Of a stretch of DNA of 6,495 bases, positions 5,968 through 6,495 are shown piece by piece; position 1 is the first letter of the stretch, and each line of letters opens with the position of its first letter. The translations under genes were made by a program, and so were the position numbers. The DNA is from an uncultured Micavibrio sp. (GTDB lineage: Bacteria; Pseudomonadota; Alphaproteobacteria; Micavibrionales; UBA1664). The DNA is taken from contig CALBME010000076.1 in the NCBI GenBank assembly GCA_937896295.1, forward strand, positions 1-6,495, in the 5' to 3' direction. A model generated the notes under the pieces. That model made no database searches and was not told the origin of the DNA. It saw only the letters and a list, made by a program, of their open reading frames with translations.

Positions 5968-5982
5968 TTTCATATCATGAAA
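5968..5982 (+). other. Inverted repeat covering the start codon of the next gene
   Basis: TTTCAT (5968-5973) and ATGAAA (5977-5982) are exact inverted repeats around a three-base centre, with the start codon at 5977-5979 in the right arm. A competing six-base pair, CATGAT (5959-5964) with ATCATG (5974-5979), links the stop region of the upstream gene to the same start codon. There is no Shine-Dalgarno motif here. The structure could hide or present the start, or be chance in a short AT-rich gap. Confidence 0.35.
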
Positions 5983-6423
5983 GACGATCTGGAAACCGGT
6001 TTTGCCACTATTCTGAAGGCGATCGAGCGCCGCTATCCCGGTGAACTGGTCATCACGCCACCGGAAATCATGTATGCTGCGCCCGACAGATATGGGCACC
6101 GGAAGATCGCCGGCCAGATTGGCAGTATCGAGAGCAACCTTGACCGCGCCAGCGGTTTTCTGATCGGCAAGGTGATGCGTGAAGATGATCCCATGCACGC
6201 CCATCAACTGTATGTGATGATCGATAAAATTTCCGCGATGCGCTCATGGCGCATGATGCCGCGCTTACTCAATGGCGGCAGCTGGCTTGACCATTATCAT
6301 CGCTGGCCTGAACGCAAGGCGCCTTATTCCCGGATGGTTCATATGCGCAAGATCTTTGCCAAAGCTGCCCTGGGTGTTGTGCGCCGCATGGCGCCGTACA
6401 GGCCGAAACCTGTCGTTTCATAA
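5977..6423 (+). CDS. Hypothetical basic protein of 148 residues
   Basis: I do not recognise this protein or any domain in it. The frame is open from a TTG at 5941, but the ATG at 5977 is preferred; it lies 13 bases after the previous stop. No ribosome-binding site is visible before it, so the start is uncertain. The N-terminal third (MKDDLETGFATILKAIERRY) looks like an amphipathic helix. The middle has DRYGHRKIAGQIGSIESNLDRA and several histidines (HAHQ, DHYHRW). The last ~40 residues are strongly basic with many Arg and Lys (RKAPYSRM, MRKIF, VRRMAPYRPKP). No signal peptide, membrane helix or cysteine is present, so a cytosolic protein that may bind nucleic acid or acidic partners is possible, but this is only composition-based. 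Codon use resembles recJ, with a somewhat less extreme GC bias. Confidence 0.65.
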   Translation: MKDDLETGFATILKAIERRYPGELVITPPEIMYAAPDRYGHRKIAGQIGSIESNLDRASGFLIGKVMREDDPMHAHQLYVMIDKISAMRSWRMMPRLLNGGSWLDHYHRWPERKAPYSRMVHMRKIFAKAALGVVRRMAPYRPKPVVS

Positions 6424-6462
6424 AGTTCATTAAGCCTTACAAGCGGCCTGAAATTTGCTTAT

Positions 6463-6495
6463 ATGACGGGCATGCGCGTTTCCGTCCTTCCTGCC
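6463..6495 (+). CDS. Possible first codons of a gene running off the right edge
   Basis: After the stop at 6423 there is a 39-base AT-richer gap. An ATG at 6463, with a second in-frame ATG at 6472, then opens a frame that stays open to the window end (MTGMRVSVLPA). Eleven codons are too few to identify a product or be sure it is coding, and no strong ribosome-binding site is seen. The gap holds no clear terminator. Confidence 0.25.
   Translation, partial: MTGMRVSVLPA

Overview
The window reads best as a stretch of alphaproteobacterial chromosome (about 1260 to the end) joined at its left end to foreign ribosomal-operon DNA. It is probably a metagenomic contig with one or two chimeric joins. 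No CRISPR array, tRNA, rRNA, insertion sequence or phage gene is visible, and I do not see a convincing new multi-gene system.

Left part (1 to about 1255): the 3' end of rpoC (RNA polymerase beta-prime), a 107-base gap with a perfect sigma70-type promoter, complete rpsL (ribosomal protein S12), and only the first ~54 codons of rpsG (S7). The order rpoC-rpsL-rpsG is the usual bacterial 'str' arrangement. The first ~300 bases of rpoC read like Burkholderiales (protein wording and G/C-ending codons). The rpoC tail, rpsL and rpsG use many T-ending codons and have an S12 that is not betaproteobacterial; it reminds me of Nitrospirota, from memory only. A first switch of source may therefore lie inside rpoC near 300-350.

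Junction: at about 1244-1262 the S7 reading frame runs without a stop into the C-terminal half of GlpX, the class II fructose-1,6-bisphosphatase. Neither protein is complete, and codon use changes at the same place. A true fusion would cost the cell an essential ribosomal protein, so an assembly join is the likelier explanation.

Right part (about 1260-6495), high GC: the glpX 3' end; a convergent minus-strand histidine phosphatase of the phosphoglycerate mutase superfamily; a divergently transcribed PA0069-type radical SAM protein; recJ (single-strand DNA exonuclease); a small membrane protein whose start overlaps the recJ stop (ATGA); an unrecognised 148-residue basic protein; and possibly the first codons of another gene at the right edge. 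glpX followed closely by recJ is a familiar alphaproteobacterial neighbourhood, often with homoserine dehydrogenase upstream of glpX. This supports the right part as native sequence and the rpoC-rpsL-rpsG tract as the added piece. Radical SAM, recJ and the small membrane gene probably form one rightward transcription unit. The phosphatase is read leftward from the short AT-rich gap it shares with the radical SAM gene.
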